A program made the translations under genes and the position numbers. A stretch of DNA of 15,893 nucleotides from NCBI RefSeq assembly GCF_002585305.1, contig NZ_NUNF01000100.1, forward strand, positions 1-15,893, read 5' to 3'. Below, one piece after another: positions 1 to 7,270 of this stretch (its first letter is position 1; every line of letters begins with the position of its first letter). This DNA comes from Bacillus sp. AFS037270 (GTDB taxonomy: Bacteria > Bacillota > Bacilli > Bacillales_B > DSM-18226). The notes below the pieces were generated by a model. It did no database searches. It had not been told where the DNA came from and was given only the letters and a program-made list of their open reading frames with translations.

Positions 1-242
1 GGACAAGAGGAGATAAAAAAATGAGAGCCCTGTTCGAACATGAGGCGCCTTCGGACAAGAGAAGGCCAAAAGATGAAGGCTCTGTCCAAACAAAGGTCGC
101 CTTCGGACAAGAGAAGGCAAAAAGATAAAGTCAGTGTCCGAACAAGGGTCGCCTTCGGACAAGAGAAGGCAAAAAGATAAAGGCAGTGTCCGAACAAAGG
201 TCGCCTTCGGACAAGAGAGGCAAAAAAATGAGAGCCCTGTCC
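1..242. repeat. 52-bp tandem repeat array with hairpin in each unit
   Basis: The motif GGACAAGAG recurs at about 1, 53, 105, 157 and 209, an exact 52-bp period over roughly 4.6 units, and the array runs off the left edge. Middle units are nearly identical; the first and last share a variant (AAAAAAATGAGAGCCCTGT). Each middle unit carries TGTCCGAA, an 11-nt loop with GGTCGCC, then TTCGGACA, an 8-bp perfect stem (for example 135-142 with 154-161). No open reading frame spans it. Short GC-rich hairpin repeats of this kind are scattered between genes in Bacillaceae; function is unknown. There are no variable spacers, so it is not CRISPR. Confidence 0.9.
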
Positions 243-379
243 ATTCTACACCACTGCAGACAATCCCTCTTTTAACAACTAACGATCATTAATCCTCTGA
301 TTCTTCATTTCTGATAAGTTTCATAATAAAAGGAGAGTTTTAAAAGTTAGATTAGTATTTCGCCATACCCGAATAAAAG

Positions 380-409
380 TTGATGTAAAGGGTAATATAC
401 CTCTAATAA
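380..409 (+). promoter_or_regulatory. weak candidate sigma-A promoter of the stress-protein gene
   Basis: TTGATG at 380-385 and TAATAA at 404-409 are 18 nt apart and lie just upstream of the ribosome binding site. A GGGTAAT at 390-396 resembles a sigma-B -10 element, which would suit a general stress gene, but no GTTT -35 element stands at the right distance. The call is tentative. Confidence 0.25.
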
Positions 410-428
410 CTTTATGAGGTGATGGAAC

Positions 429-908
429 ATGATAAAACAAGATGAAATGGAAACATTAAGAGAGTTAATCAAAGACATAGACACGGCTATGCTGACTACG
501 TTAACTGAGGAAGGGCTTGTTTCTCGGCCTATGAAAACACAAGAAGTAGAGTTTGATGGTGACTTATGGTTTTTCACTAAAAAAGAGACTAATAAATATG
601 AAGAAATTTTTCATGATCAAGATGTTAATGTGGCTTATGCAGGTAAATCCTATGTTTCCGTCCGTGGACAAGCGGTAATCGTTGAGGATTTAAACAAGAA
701 AAAGGAATTGTGGAGCAAAGCATATGAGAAAATAATGCAAACTTCTTATGATGATCCTAACGTTGTCTTGATAAAGGTAAAAGCGGAAGCAGCCGAATAT
801 TGGGAAACCGGTAATTTTACGAAAAAAATTGCCTTTCTCTATAAACGCATGACAGGGCAAAGTTCTAAATCGACAGATGTTAATGAAACGGTAGAGTTGA
901 ATAAATAA
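429..908 (+). CDS. ydaG: general stress protein 26-like, pyridoxamine 5'-phosphate oxidase family
   Basis: A 159-residue cytoplasmic protein of the PNPOx-like split-barrel flavin-binding family, resembling Bacillus subtilis YdaG (general stress protein 26). The first beta hairpin is seen at residues 20-34 (AMLTTLTEEGLVSRPM), followed by LWFFTKKETNKYEEI (46-60), the central VNVAYAGKSYVSVRGQAVI (66-84) and the family's C-terminal EYWETG (123-128). The tail after about 130 is a charged extension. Members bind FMN or related cofactors, but the substrate of this branch is not established, so an oxidase activity should not be assumed. The ATG has a good ribosome binding site (GAGGTGAT, 416-423). 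It stands alone, with a repeat array upstream and a hairpin terminator directly downstream. The symbol is by family resemblance only. Confidence 0.85.
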   Translation: MIKQDEMETLRELIKDIDTAMLTTLTEEGLVSRPMKTQEVEFDGDLWFFTKKETNKYEEIFHDQDVNVAYAGKSYVSVRGQAVIVEDLNKKKELWSKAYEKIMQTSYDDPNVVLIKVKAEAAEYWETGNFTKKIAFLYKRMTGQSSKSTDVNETVELNK

Positions 909-909
909 T

Positions 910-951
910 AGCAAAAATGGGTTGTCTAGTATAGGACAATCCATTTTTGCT
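910..951. terminator. rho-independent-type terminator, probably bidirectional
   Basis: A 17-bp inverted repeat (AGCAAAAATGGGTTGTC, 910-926; 935-951) with one G-T pair and an 8-nt loop starts 1 base after the stress-protein stop codon. The arms carry A and T runs, so it can work on both strands: it ends the rightward stress gene and faces the leftward genes that end near 1123. Confidence 0.75.
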
Positions 952-1122
952 ACATTGAGTGGATCCATTTGTAAGTATATAAATCTATCATTATCAAAAT
1001 CGGAATGAGACCAAAAGCATCTATTTTTAAATCAAAATATGGCTATTTGCTATTTATACTGGAAAGGTGCGCTTCATTTTTTATCTTTGGGGCATACAAA
1101 ACGCAGCTCATTACATGATGAT

Positions 1123-1422
1123 TTAATAAGTATTACTCCCCATTTTTTTATGGAAACCAGGATCTGAAGAGATGTTGCAATCAATCCCTAAATCTAAAGA
1201 AAGCTTTCTAGTAAGGACTTGGAATGGTACAACATATTCTAAAGAAGCAAAATACGGATGATTTTTAAAATCAAAAATTAAATTATGAGGATCATTTTCA
1301 AGACCTTTATCAGAGGTATTTTTTCTTACAAGTAGTGAACAGCACTCCACATGTGCGGAGTGTATGTGGCAACACATGGGCTGCTGTGGGTCCATCTCTT
1401 TTTTTGCTTTATTATTTCCCAT
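1123..1422 (-). CDS. small Cys/His-rich hypothetical protein, possibly spore-surface
   Basis: A 99-residue open frame I do not recognise. The N-terminal third is rich in cysteine and histidine (CCHIHSAHVECC, about residues 17-28), as in many spore coat and exosporium proteins. The rest reads as an ordinary globular sequence with a later Cys (about 82). Codon use looks natural for AT-rich Bacillaceae and no opposing frame is better. Weak points: the start at 1420-1422 has no clear ribosome binding site, an in-frame stop lies 5 codons upstream, and no family name came to mind. It follows two other leftward ORFs that look spore-related, which is the main reason for suggesting a spore-surface role. 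It could also be a decayed remnant. Confidence 0.4.
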   Translation of the reverse strand: MGNNKAKKEMDPQQPMCCHIHSAHVECCSLLVRKNTSDKGLENDPHNLIFDFKNHPYFASLEYVVPFQVLTRKLSLDLGIDCNISSDPGFHKKMGSNTY

Positions 1423-1501
1423 CCCATTGTTATGCTACTTTTAAAAGATACTGTGGCATTCCCTAACTACTATTATCAAAAGGCAATAACCTAGGAATTA
1501 A

Positions 1502-1807
1502 TTAAGGCTTTCTCTTGTCATACCTATTGCCATCATCACAACAATTTGAATCAAAGTCATCATCACCACAACATGAATTAAAATAGATAGGATTGACTTA
1601 TTTACCGCATGGGTAATATTTTCCCATAACTTCTGTTGGAACGATGTCACCCACTGGAATTCCCTTTGCTGTATATGGGAAATCTTGAGATACATGATTA
1701 TTCCTGTAAATAAGTTGAAGAGGTAGTAAAGGAAATTGGCTAGCATCGATCCAACTAAACCCTTTTTCAGTTGTCTCGTAAGCTGAAGAACCATCCCTTT
1801 TTTCCAT
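1502..1807 (-). pseudogene. Cys/Asp-rich small protein gene interrupted by an in-frame TAA
   Basis: Reading leftward from ATG 1805-1807, 69 codons end at TAA (1598-1600) after KYYPCGK. The same frame then stays open for 31 codons to the next TAA (1502-1504) and encodes a striking tail with CCGDDDFDSNCCDD, then a basic RYDKRKP end. Paired cysteines among aspartates are unlikely by chance in non-coding DNA, so I read this as one gene of about 100 codons with a nonsense mutation in the middle. It lies 33 bp after the propeller gene on the same strand, so co-expression is likely. The family is unknown; Cys-rich tails are common in Bacillus coat and exosporium proteins. The alternative is that the short 69-residue form is natural. 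The ribosome binding site is weak. Confidence 0.5.
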
Positions 1808-1840
1808 CAATAATTTTTCTCTTATGCAACTTTAACTTGT

Positions 1841-3224
1841 TTAATGATCCTCCCGTCTATACAACGTGATACACCATCTGCTTCCTGTTGCGATATGTCC
1901 AGCTGAATGGATGGTTAAGACATCCGGATAGGGGATATACTTTGAGACTGATGATTGAGGCGGTACTGACACCGTTCCTGTTCCCCCACCGGACTGAAAT
2001 GAGGAAACAGAAAAGATTAAATTTTCTGTAGTTGAAGCATCATAGACTTCAACGATTCCAACATAATAGTCATTCCTTAAGGCTTTCCAAACCGGTCTTG
2101 CCACCGGTTCACAGACGGTTCCAGTCGCAATACCAATAGGATAAGTACCAACGGGTATAGTCGTTGTCACGGTATTTGTGGCTGTATCGATAACGGAAAC
2201 AAGGCTGTCCAAAGTATGAGTCACATAGGCTTTTGTACCATCCGGTGTAATAGAGATGCCGTTTGGATCGGTTGTGACAGGAATAGTGGCTATCACCTTG
2301 TTGGTAGATGTGCTAAACACTGACACGGTGTTACCTCCCCCATTGGTGACATACCCCCGAGTACCGTCTGGCGTAATATCGACTGCATATGGAACCATTC
2401 CGACGGGTATGATTGCAACAACCCTATTGGTAGAAGTGTCTATTACGGAAACACTGTTACTTCCATAATTGACAACGTAAGCCCGTGTGCCATCTGGTTT
2501 AAATGCTATATCATCTGGATAGGCTCCTACTGTTATTGTCGCTGTCACTGTATTGGTGGCTGTATCAATCACAGAGACCGTACCACTATTAAAATTTGTA
2601 ACATAGACCCGTGCACCATTTGGTAATACAGCTACTCCTTCAGGCCAGGCTTCCACACGCTGTATTAATAACAGAGACCGTATCACTCCCCGCATTTGTG
2701 ACATAGGCCCGTGTGCCATCCGGTGAAATAGCTACCTGATATGGGAGGTATCCAACGTATACACCTGCTACAACCGTGTTTGTTGCTGTATCAATGACGA
2801 TAACATTGTTGCCTATTCGATCGACAACATATGCTCTTGTCCCATCTGGTGTCACTGCTGTCCCAAAAGGGCCTGCCCCGACAGGAACAGTGGCCGTCAC
2901 TGTATTCGTAGACGCATCAATCACTGACACATTGTTATCGCCGTTATTGGCAACATAGGCATAAGTCTTACAACCTGGCAATGTTGGCGGGATTGTTCCG
3001 CAAATTTGAATTTCAGACAAAATAGAAAAACCAACAATCTCTTCACAGTTGATATATACAGGTCTGTTATTGGTTGTTATGCCTTTGACACACTCCTTTT
3101 TTACTGAGTCCAGTATAAGAATAATATCTCTGGTCTTTAATAAAACTCTTAAAATAGTTCCTTTACTTAGTCTTTTTAGTCTTTTACATATGTAGGATTC
3201 ATGATTTTCTATTAAATCGCTCAT
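1841..3224 (-). pseudogene. YVTN seven-bladed beta-propeller protein with Sm-like head and Ena/DUF3992-like tail, frameshifted
   Basis: Two leftward frames (3224-2640 and the frame ending at 1841) form one gene. Residues about 15-72 resemble a small Sm-like or DUF2642-like barrel. From about 88 onward come seven repeats of 42 residues with the pattern YVTN..(N/D)TVSVIDTATNTVTATIPVG..P.G..ITPDGTRA, the number needed for a closed propeller. The final segment (VWKALRNDYY ... GSRWCITLYR) is beta-rich and resembles the core of Bacillus endospore appendage proteins (DUF3992). The third repeat is 100 nt instead of 126: 26 nt are missing near 2655-2662, shifting the frame into TGA at 2640-2642. No signal peptide is seen. 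The start ATG (3222-3224) has GGAGGG (about 3230-3235), and a candidate sigma-K promoter lies upstream. A surface role in the spore is inferred, not shown. Confidence 0.75.
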
Positions 3225-3255
3225 AAAATCCCTCCAATTATATTAGTATTTATGA

Positions 3256-3282
3256 TAGTCTATGAAATCTTTTTTTAGTTGT
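3256..3282 (-). promoter_or_regulatory. candidate sigma-K (late mother-cell) promoter
   Basis: On the minus strand, CATAGACTA (3256-3264) fits the sigma-K -10 pattern CATANNNTA, and AC (3281-3282) lies 16 nt upstream as expected for the minimal sigma-K -35. The predicted start falls about 20-25 bases before the propeller ATG. The motif is short and could occur by chance, but expression late in the mother cell would suit exosporium or coat genes. Confidence 0.35.
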
Positions 3283-3360
3283 TTAATATAGTTGCCTAGA
3301 ATAAAGGAAATGGGCGATATAAAAATAGTAAAGAAATGATGATAGTTGCTTAACGGCTAA

Positions 3361-3374
3361 TGTTGTTAACAACA
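3361..3374. repeat. 14-bp perfect palindrome
   Basis: TGTTGTTAACAACA is a perfect 14-bp palindrome in the 268-bp gap between the propeller gene and the dehydrogenase remnant. A looser pair, GCTTAAC before it and GTTAAAGC after it, flanks it. It may be an operator or part of a degenerate hairpin repeat; nothing else was recognised in this gap. Confidence 0.4.
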
Positions 3375-3492
3375 GACTCGCTCTCTGTTAAAGCCCCACT
3401 ACAATTCATGATTTGATTATTTGTTCATTCAAGAATGGAAATTTTAATAGACTTATTTTAACTTAATTAAGAGTAAGTCTATTATTTGATGG

Positions 3493-4057
3493 TTACTCAA
3501 TCTGGTCGGCATGTACAAGCATTCCCACAATCGTAACCTTCTTCCAGGACCGACATACCAGTGTTTCATAGGAGAGTACGTAGTGATGCCTGCACACAAT
3601 AATGGGCTTGCCACAGCCAAATCCATGCCATCATGATTACGAACAACAAATTTGTCCTTTACAACGATTTTTTGGCTATATCCACCGTATGTTAGATCAC
3701 TGTCGTAGCCTTTTGAATTAAATACCAAGACAACACCTATCTTACAAAATTGCTCTTCGCCTCTAAGGCAGAATTCACATTCTCCGCAGGAGTCACAAAG
3801 CAACCCACACCAACACGGTCACCAACAGCGAATTTTGTAACTTCTGAACCTACAGCTGTCACAACTCCTGCAATTTCATGATCAGGAACCATTGAGAACA
3901 CACCGCTTCCAAAATCATTGTGTGCATTGTGAGTATCAGAGTGGCAAATTCCACAATACTTAATATCTATTAATACATCATCTGGGCGTAATTTTCTTCG
4001 ATCAATTGTTGTCTTTTCAAATGGTGCTTTTGCACTCGGTTATAGCTGAAAAACTCT
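3493..4057 (-). pseudogene. zinc-dependent alcohol dehydrogenase (YahK/AdhA-like) remnant
   Basis: Leftward remnant of an NAD(P)-dependent medium-chain alcohol/aldehyde reductase. The GroES-like catalytic domain can be followed: KAPFEKTTIDRR, then CGICHSD with the catalytic zinc Cys, VPDHEIAG, GDRVGVGC, the structural-zinc loop (DSCGECEFCLRGEEQFC), YGGYS and ASPLLCAGITTY. Lesions: (1) the first codons lack a usable start; (2) one G is missing near 3790-3796, between GVGC and DSCGEC; (3) one A is missing near 3542-3547, in the GPGKK stretch; (4) the gene ends soon after TIVG, at the beginning of the Rossmann nucleotide-binding fold, with an unrelated MLVHADQIE and a stop. About 188 codons of an expected 350 remain, so no active enzyme can be made. 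It has no operon partners here. Confidence 0.88.
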
Positions 4058-4439
4058 AAAATCCCCTTCTTATTTCATGAAACGAAATCATACCATTACC
4101 TCTAGCAAGCTGGAAATCTAGCGAATATTCGTATCAATTCAATGGGGATTGTTGAAATGTGTGGATATAGAATTGGATTGCTTCTTTCTCACTTCAAGCA
4201 AAGATAAAGACAAAATCCTTTGGTCTCTTCTTCAATGAGTAAATGCGAAATTTATGAAAACCTAAAACATTGTTTTCTATCATTTCTGCAACCTTCATAT
4301 CGTAAACTATCTAGGTAAAGATTTTTCACTAACATGGATAACGCCTCGATATTGTTTTAATTTAATTATTTAATTCCCTTTTCAAAAGATTGAATAATAT
4401 TAAGTAAAAGATATTACACCGTTTGTGGAGGAGAGGAAT
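4058..4439. other. gene-poor stretch before the monooxygenase
   Basis: No supported gene in about 380 bp. On the minus strand a 34-codon frame (4194-4298, beginning MKVAEMIENNVLGFHKF) is open but has no ribosome binding site and no recognised family; it may be a gene remnant. The last 100 bp are very AT-rich and must hold the promoter of the rightward monooxygenase gene, but no convincing -35/-10 pair was found. Confidence 0.5.
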
Positions 4440-5501
4440 TTGAAGGTTGCTAGTCCTATTGGTATGGAAATTGGCATTTATTCGTTAGCGGATCTATACC
4501 CAGATCCACTAACAGGGAAAACGCTCAGCGTAAAGCAGCGAATCGAAGAAATAATTGAAGCTGCAAAAATGGCGGATGAGGCAGGGCTTGATGTATTTGG
4601 CGTGGGAGAACATCATCGTTTAGATTATGCAGTGTCCTCACCGCCAGTCGTCTTATCAGCTATTTCACAAGTCACAAAGCGAATTAAACTAACAAGTGCT
4701 ACGACCGTATTAACTACCGTAGACCCTGTTCGCTTATTCGAAGACTTTGCAACATTGGATCTTTTATCAAATGGGCGGGCTGAAATTATTGCGGGACGAG
4801 GGGCTTTTTTAGACTCCTTTCCACTGTTCGGATACGATATAAATGATTACGATCAATTGTTTGAGGAGCACATTGAGCTTTTTCAAAAGCTAAATGAGAA
4901 GGAATTGGTTTCCTGGAATGGTCGTTATCGTCCTCCATTAAAGGATTCAGAAATTGCACCGCGCCCTATTCAACAAAAGATTCCAATATGGGTAGGTGTT
5001 GGAGGGACACTCAAAAGTGCAGAACGAGCTGGTAGATTAGGTACTGGATTAGCATTAGTGATTCTTGGCGGAGATCCAAGCTTATACAAGCCATTTATTG
5101 ACCGTTACCGAGAATCCGCTTCTAAAAATGGCCATGCTTTGGAAAATTTGAAGGTTGCAGTTACCGGACACGCTTATATTTCAAATACGAATCAGCAGGC
5201 AATAGAAGAAGTTTACCCGTATCATTCCAATTATTGGCACTATCTTAATCGTCAGCATGGGGTAAATAAAACTTTATCGAGAGCAGAATTTGAACGGATG
5301 TGTAGAAAAGAAACAGCCCTTTTTGTGGGAAGCTCACAGCAAATTATTGAAAAGATCATGCGCCAATACGAGTTGTTTGGTCACCAGCGGTTTATGGCAC
5401 AAATAGATTTCGGTGGTATGCCCTTTAAAAAGATTGCCGAGAACATAGAGCGATTGGCAACAGAAGTAGCGCCTGTTATACGAAAAGAAACTAGCAAATG
5501 A
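4440..5501 (+). CDS. LLM-class flavin-dependent oxidoreductase (luciferase-like monooxygenase)
   Basis: A 353-residue cytoplasmic enzyme of the bacterial luciferase-like monooxygenase fold, expected to use FMNH2 and O2 to oxidise a small organic substrate that the sequence does not reveal. Family landmarks: GVGEHHR (about residues 54-60), RIKLTSATTVLTTVDPVRLFEDFATLD (81-107) split around the first strands, SNGRAEIIAGRG (about 110-121), and PIWVGVGGT with the glycine-rich flavin phosphate region in mid-protein. Length is normal and the frame is intact. The frame extends upstream to GTG 4425, but that codon lies inside the ribosome binding site (GGAGGAGAGG, 4427-4436), so TTG 4440 is the likely start. 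It is a single gene converging on the amidohydrolase genes. LLM enzymes occur beside M20 hydrolases in Bacillus sulfur-compound salvage operons, but here the strands differ, so a link is only a possibility. Confidence 0.88.
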   Translation: MKVASPIGMEIGIYSLADLYPDPLTGKTLSVKQRIEEIIEAAKMADEAGLDVFGVGEHHRLDYAVSSPPVVLSAISQVTKRIKLTSATTVLTTVDPVRLFEDFATLDLLSNGRAEIIAGRGAFLDSFPLFGYDINDYDQLFEEHIELFQKLNEKELVSWNGRYRPPLKDSEIAPRPIQQKIPIWVGVGGTLKSAERAGRLGTGLALVILGGDPSLYKPFIDRYRESASKNGHALENLKVAVTGHAYISNTNQQAIEEVYPYHSNYWHYLNRQHGVNKTLSRAEFERMCRKETALFVGSSQQIIEKIMRQYELFGHQRFMAQIDFGGMPFKKIAENIERLATEVAPVIRKETSK

Positions 5502-5581
5502 ATATAACAAAAAAAATAAAATGGCGTGGATTGTTTCAAGATACTGATGAATTCCATCCTTTAACTTTCTAACCAAAAAGG

Positions 5582-5699
5582 ATAAGGCTTTTATAATTGG
5601 CTGTGTTAAACTTGGATGTTGATTTCCGCTGCAGTCGCTCGCTTTCCGCTCCAATCAACATCGTTTCAAAATCAACAATAACCTTTAACACAGCCTTAT
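5582..5699. repeat. dispersed Bacillaceae-type hairpin repeat (MITE-like)
   Basis: Outer arms GGCTGTGTTAAA (5599-5610) and TTTAACACAGCC (5684-5695) are perfect inverted repeats, extended by ATAAGGCT (5582-5589) against AGCCTTAT (5692-5699). Inside is a second pair, GATGTTGAT (5615-5623) with ATCAACATC (5654-5662), flanking a core with TTTCCGCTGCAGTCGCTCGC and a repeated TTTCCGCT. This kind of core is familiar from non-coding repeats scattered through Bacillus genomes. No transposase is present, so any mobility would be in trans. Confidence 0.7.
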
Positions 5700-5700
5700 G

Positions 5701-5743
5701 ATTAAAAAGACAGCCAGAGTTGCAGCTTGGCTGTCTTTTTAAT
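5701..5743. terminator. strong bidirectional terminator
   Basis: A perfect 16-bp stem, ATTAAAAAGACAGCCA (5701-5716) with TGGCTGTCTTTTTAAT (5728-5743), and an 11-nt loop, with A/T tracts on both sides. It sits between the converging monooxygenase and amidohydrolase genes and can stop transcription from both. Confidence 0.9.
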
Positions 5744-5856
5744 AGAAAATTTGTTTCCGATGGTCGAGGTCGAACCTCTACTTCCGAAGGAAACCAACAC
5801 AGTGTTTTTACTTAAGCTAAAATGGATTATAGAACCTCTCTAGGTAAGTGAATCAT

Positions 5857-7149
5857 TTATAAAAGCTTTAACGTTGTCCTGTATAGTACCTCGCACCCAA
5901 GGGCCACATCTTCAAAAGAACTCCACTCATCTGGATGGTGACTGATGCCACTCTGGCTCCTCACAAAAATCATTCCAATATCTGTGAGTTCCCCCAACAC
6001 CATCGCATCATGTGCAGCCCCGCTTGGTAATTCATAAACAGGATACTGTAATTCTTGCAGAGAACCTTTTACTGCTTCCATCACTATTAGTGAACTCATC
6101 ACAGAAGATAGGGATTGAACCGGCCTAATGTCACACCCTACACCACGGTTTGACGCAATGGTCCGAATGGAATCATAGATTTGAGTAACCGTCTTTTCAC
6201 GCTGTTCATTAGATATATCCCGAACATCAAGTGTAAAATCCACTTGCCCAGGAATGACATTACCACTTCCAGGTTTTACTTCCAATTTTCCTACTGTCGC
6301 AACACTTCCGCTATTGCCCTGCGCTATTTTTTCAACGGCTAGTATACATTCTGCTGCAGCTGTTAAAGCATCTTTTCTCTCTTTCATCCAGGTTGTTCCT
6401 GCATGCCCCGCTTCACCCGTGATGGATACTTCCGCCCATTCTCCACCAGAGATCCCCGTAACGAGTCCAACAGCTAAATCTTCATTTTCTAACACTTTTC
6501 CCTGCTCAATATGTACTTCAATATAAGCCTTTACGTCATTTTTACCTAACTGAGCTTTTTCTAAAAGGTCTGGATTAATTTGATTAAAATATTCCCCTTC
6601 TAGACTGGCCTGCTTCATGGCCTCCAGATAGGAGATTCCATCTTGATCTGTTGCTGAAGCTAAATTTTCCTTTAATTTTTCCGAGCCTTCTGTCCCAACC
6701 AAAGCGGTACTACCTACAAAAGCATAATCAAAACGAGCCCCTTCCTCATCTGTTAAGGATACAACTTTTATCGTTCTTTCAGGTTGAATTCCCTTTTCTT
6801 TCAATGTACAAAGCACCTCAACACCCATTAGAACACCCATGGCGCCATCGAAACGCCCGCCAGAATTTACTGTATCAAGGTGAGAACCAATAAGAATGGC
6901 AGGTAATTCGGGATTTTTACCGATTATTTGCCCAAAGATATTCCCAGCTGCGTCCATATAAGGGGATAAATCAGCTTGTTCCAGTAGTTTCAGAAAGAAT
7001 TTTCGTGCTTCGATATCATTTTGATCAAATGATGTTCGAGTGACCCCGCCATTGTCTCCTTCTCCTATTTTCCCAAATGCCATTATTTGGTTCCAAAGAC
7101 GGTTTCCATTTATCGTTACATTTGAACTCTCCATGAAATTTGCTTCCAT
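5857..7149 (-). CDS. M20-family N-carbamoyl-L-amino acid hydrolase / allantoate amidohydrolase-type amidase
   Basis: A complete 430-residue binuclear metal hydrolase of the hydantoinase/carbamoylase branch of peptidase family M20. It should cleave the carbamoyl or ureido group from N-carbamoyl amino acids, allantoate or beta-ureido acids; the exact substrate cannot be read. Metal-site motifs are all present: GSHLDTV (His90), GGRFDG (Asp101), TDEEGARF (Glu135-136), VHIEQG (His213) and GISHHPDEW (His404). The lid/dimer domain has AGHAGTTWMKERKDAL (248-263) and GSGNVIPG (294-301). No signal peptide, so it is cytoplasmic. The start at 7147-7149 has GGGAG upstream; a second ATG five codons in is possible. 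It is the last gene of a leftward group after the M20D hydrolase, separated by 121 bp that contain a hairpin, so part of its transcription may be independent. Confidence 0.92.
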   Translation of the reverse strand: MEANFMESSNVTINGNRLWNQIMAFGKIGEGDNGGVTRTSFDQNDIEARKFFLKLLEQADLSPYMDAAGNIFGQIIGKNPELPAILIGSHLDTVNSGGRFDGAMGVLMGVEVLCTLKEKGIQPERTIKVVSLTDEEGARFDYAFVGSTALVGTEGSEKLKENLASATDQDGISYLEAMKQASLEGEYFNQINPDLLEKAQLGKNDVKAYIEVHIEQGKVLENEDLAVGLVTGISGGEWAEVSITGEAGHAGTTWMKERKDALTAAAECILAVEKIAQGNSGSVATVGKLEVKPGSGNVIPGQVDFTLDVRDISNEQREKTVTQIYDSIRTIASNRGVGCDIRPVQSLSSVMSSLIVMEAVKGSLQELQYPVYELPSGAAHDAMVLGELTDIGMIFVRSQSGISHHPDEWSSFEDVALGCEVLYRTTLKLL

Positions 7150-7189
7150 AGGATAATTCTCCCTTCATTTGAATGTCCAGTATAGAGAA

Positions 7190-7224
7190 AATCCTGCTGT
7201 TTCCTTCCGAAAAAAAGCAGGATT
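7190..7224 (-). terminator. hairpin between the two amidohydrolase genes
   Basis: AGCAGGATT (7216-7224) pairs with AATCCTGCT (7190-7198) as a 9-bp perfect stem with a 17-nt loop; on the minus strand it is followed by TTTTCTC. It lies 47 bp after the M20D stop and may partly terminate that transcript or attenuate the downstream carbamoylase gene. Confidence 0.5.
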
Positions 7225-7270
7225 CCTTCTGTTTATGTTTTTATTGGTGACGACCGCCAAAGTGTAAGGT

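Noticed and set aside
1..242. CRISPR array
   Set aside because: The whole 52-bp unit repeats without variable spacers, and no cas-like gene is near.
390..396. Sigma-B promoter for the stress-protein gene
   Set aside because: A GGGTAAT -10-like element exists, but no GTTT-type -35 stands 12-15 nt upstream.
690..968. Minus-strand ORF opposite the stress-protein gene
   Set aside because: It is antisense to a clear coding gene and covers its terminator.
1005..1118. Plus-strand 37-residue ORF (MRPKASIFKSKYG...)
   Set aside because: No ribosome binding site, no recognised family, and it lies in the tail of the intergenic region.
1498..1794. Minus-strand 98-residue hydrophobic ORF
   Set aside because: It overlaps the better frame with the CCGDDDFDSNCCDD tail, lacks a ribosome binding site and looks like a frame-shifted shadow.
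2640..2662. Programmed ribosomal frameshift in the propeller gene
   Set aside because: A 26-nt segment of the repeat is missing at the same place, so a deletion explains the frame change; no slippery site is seen.
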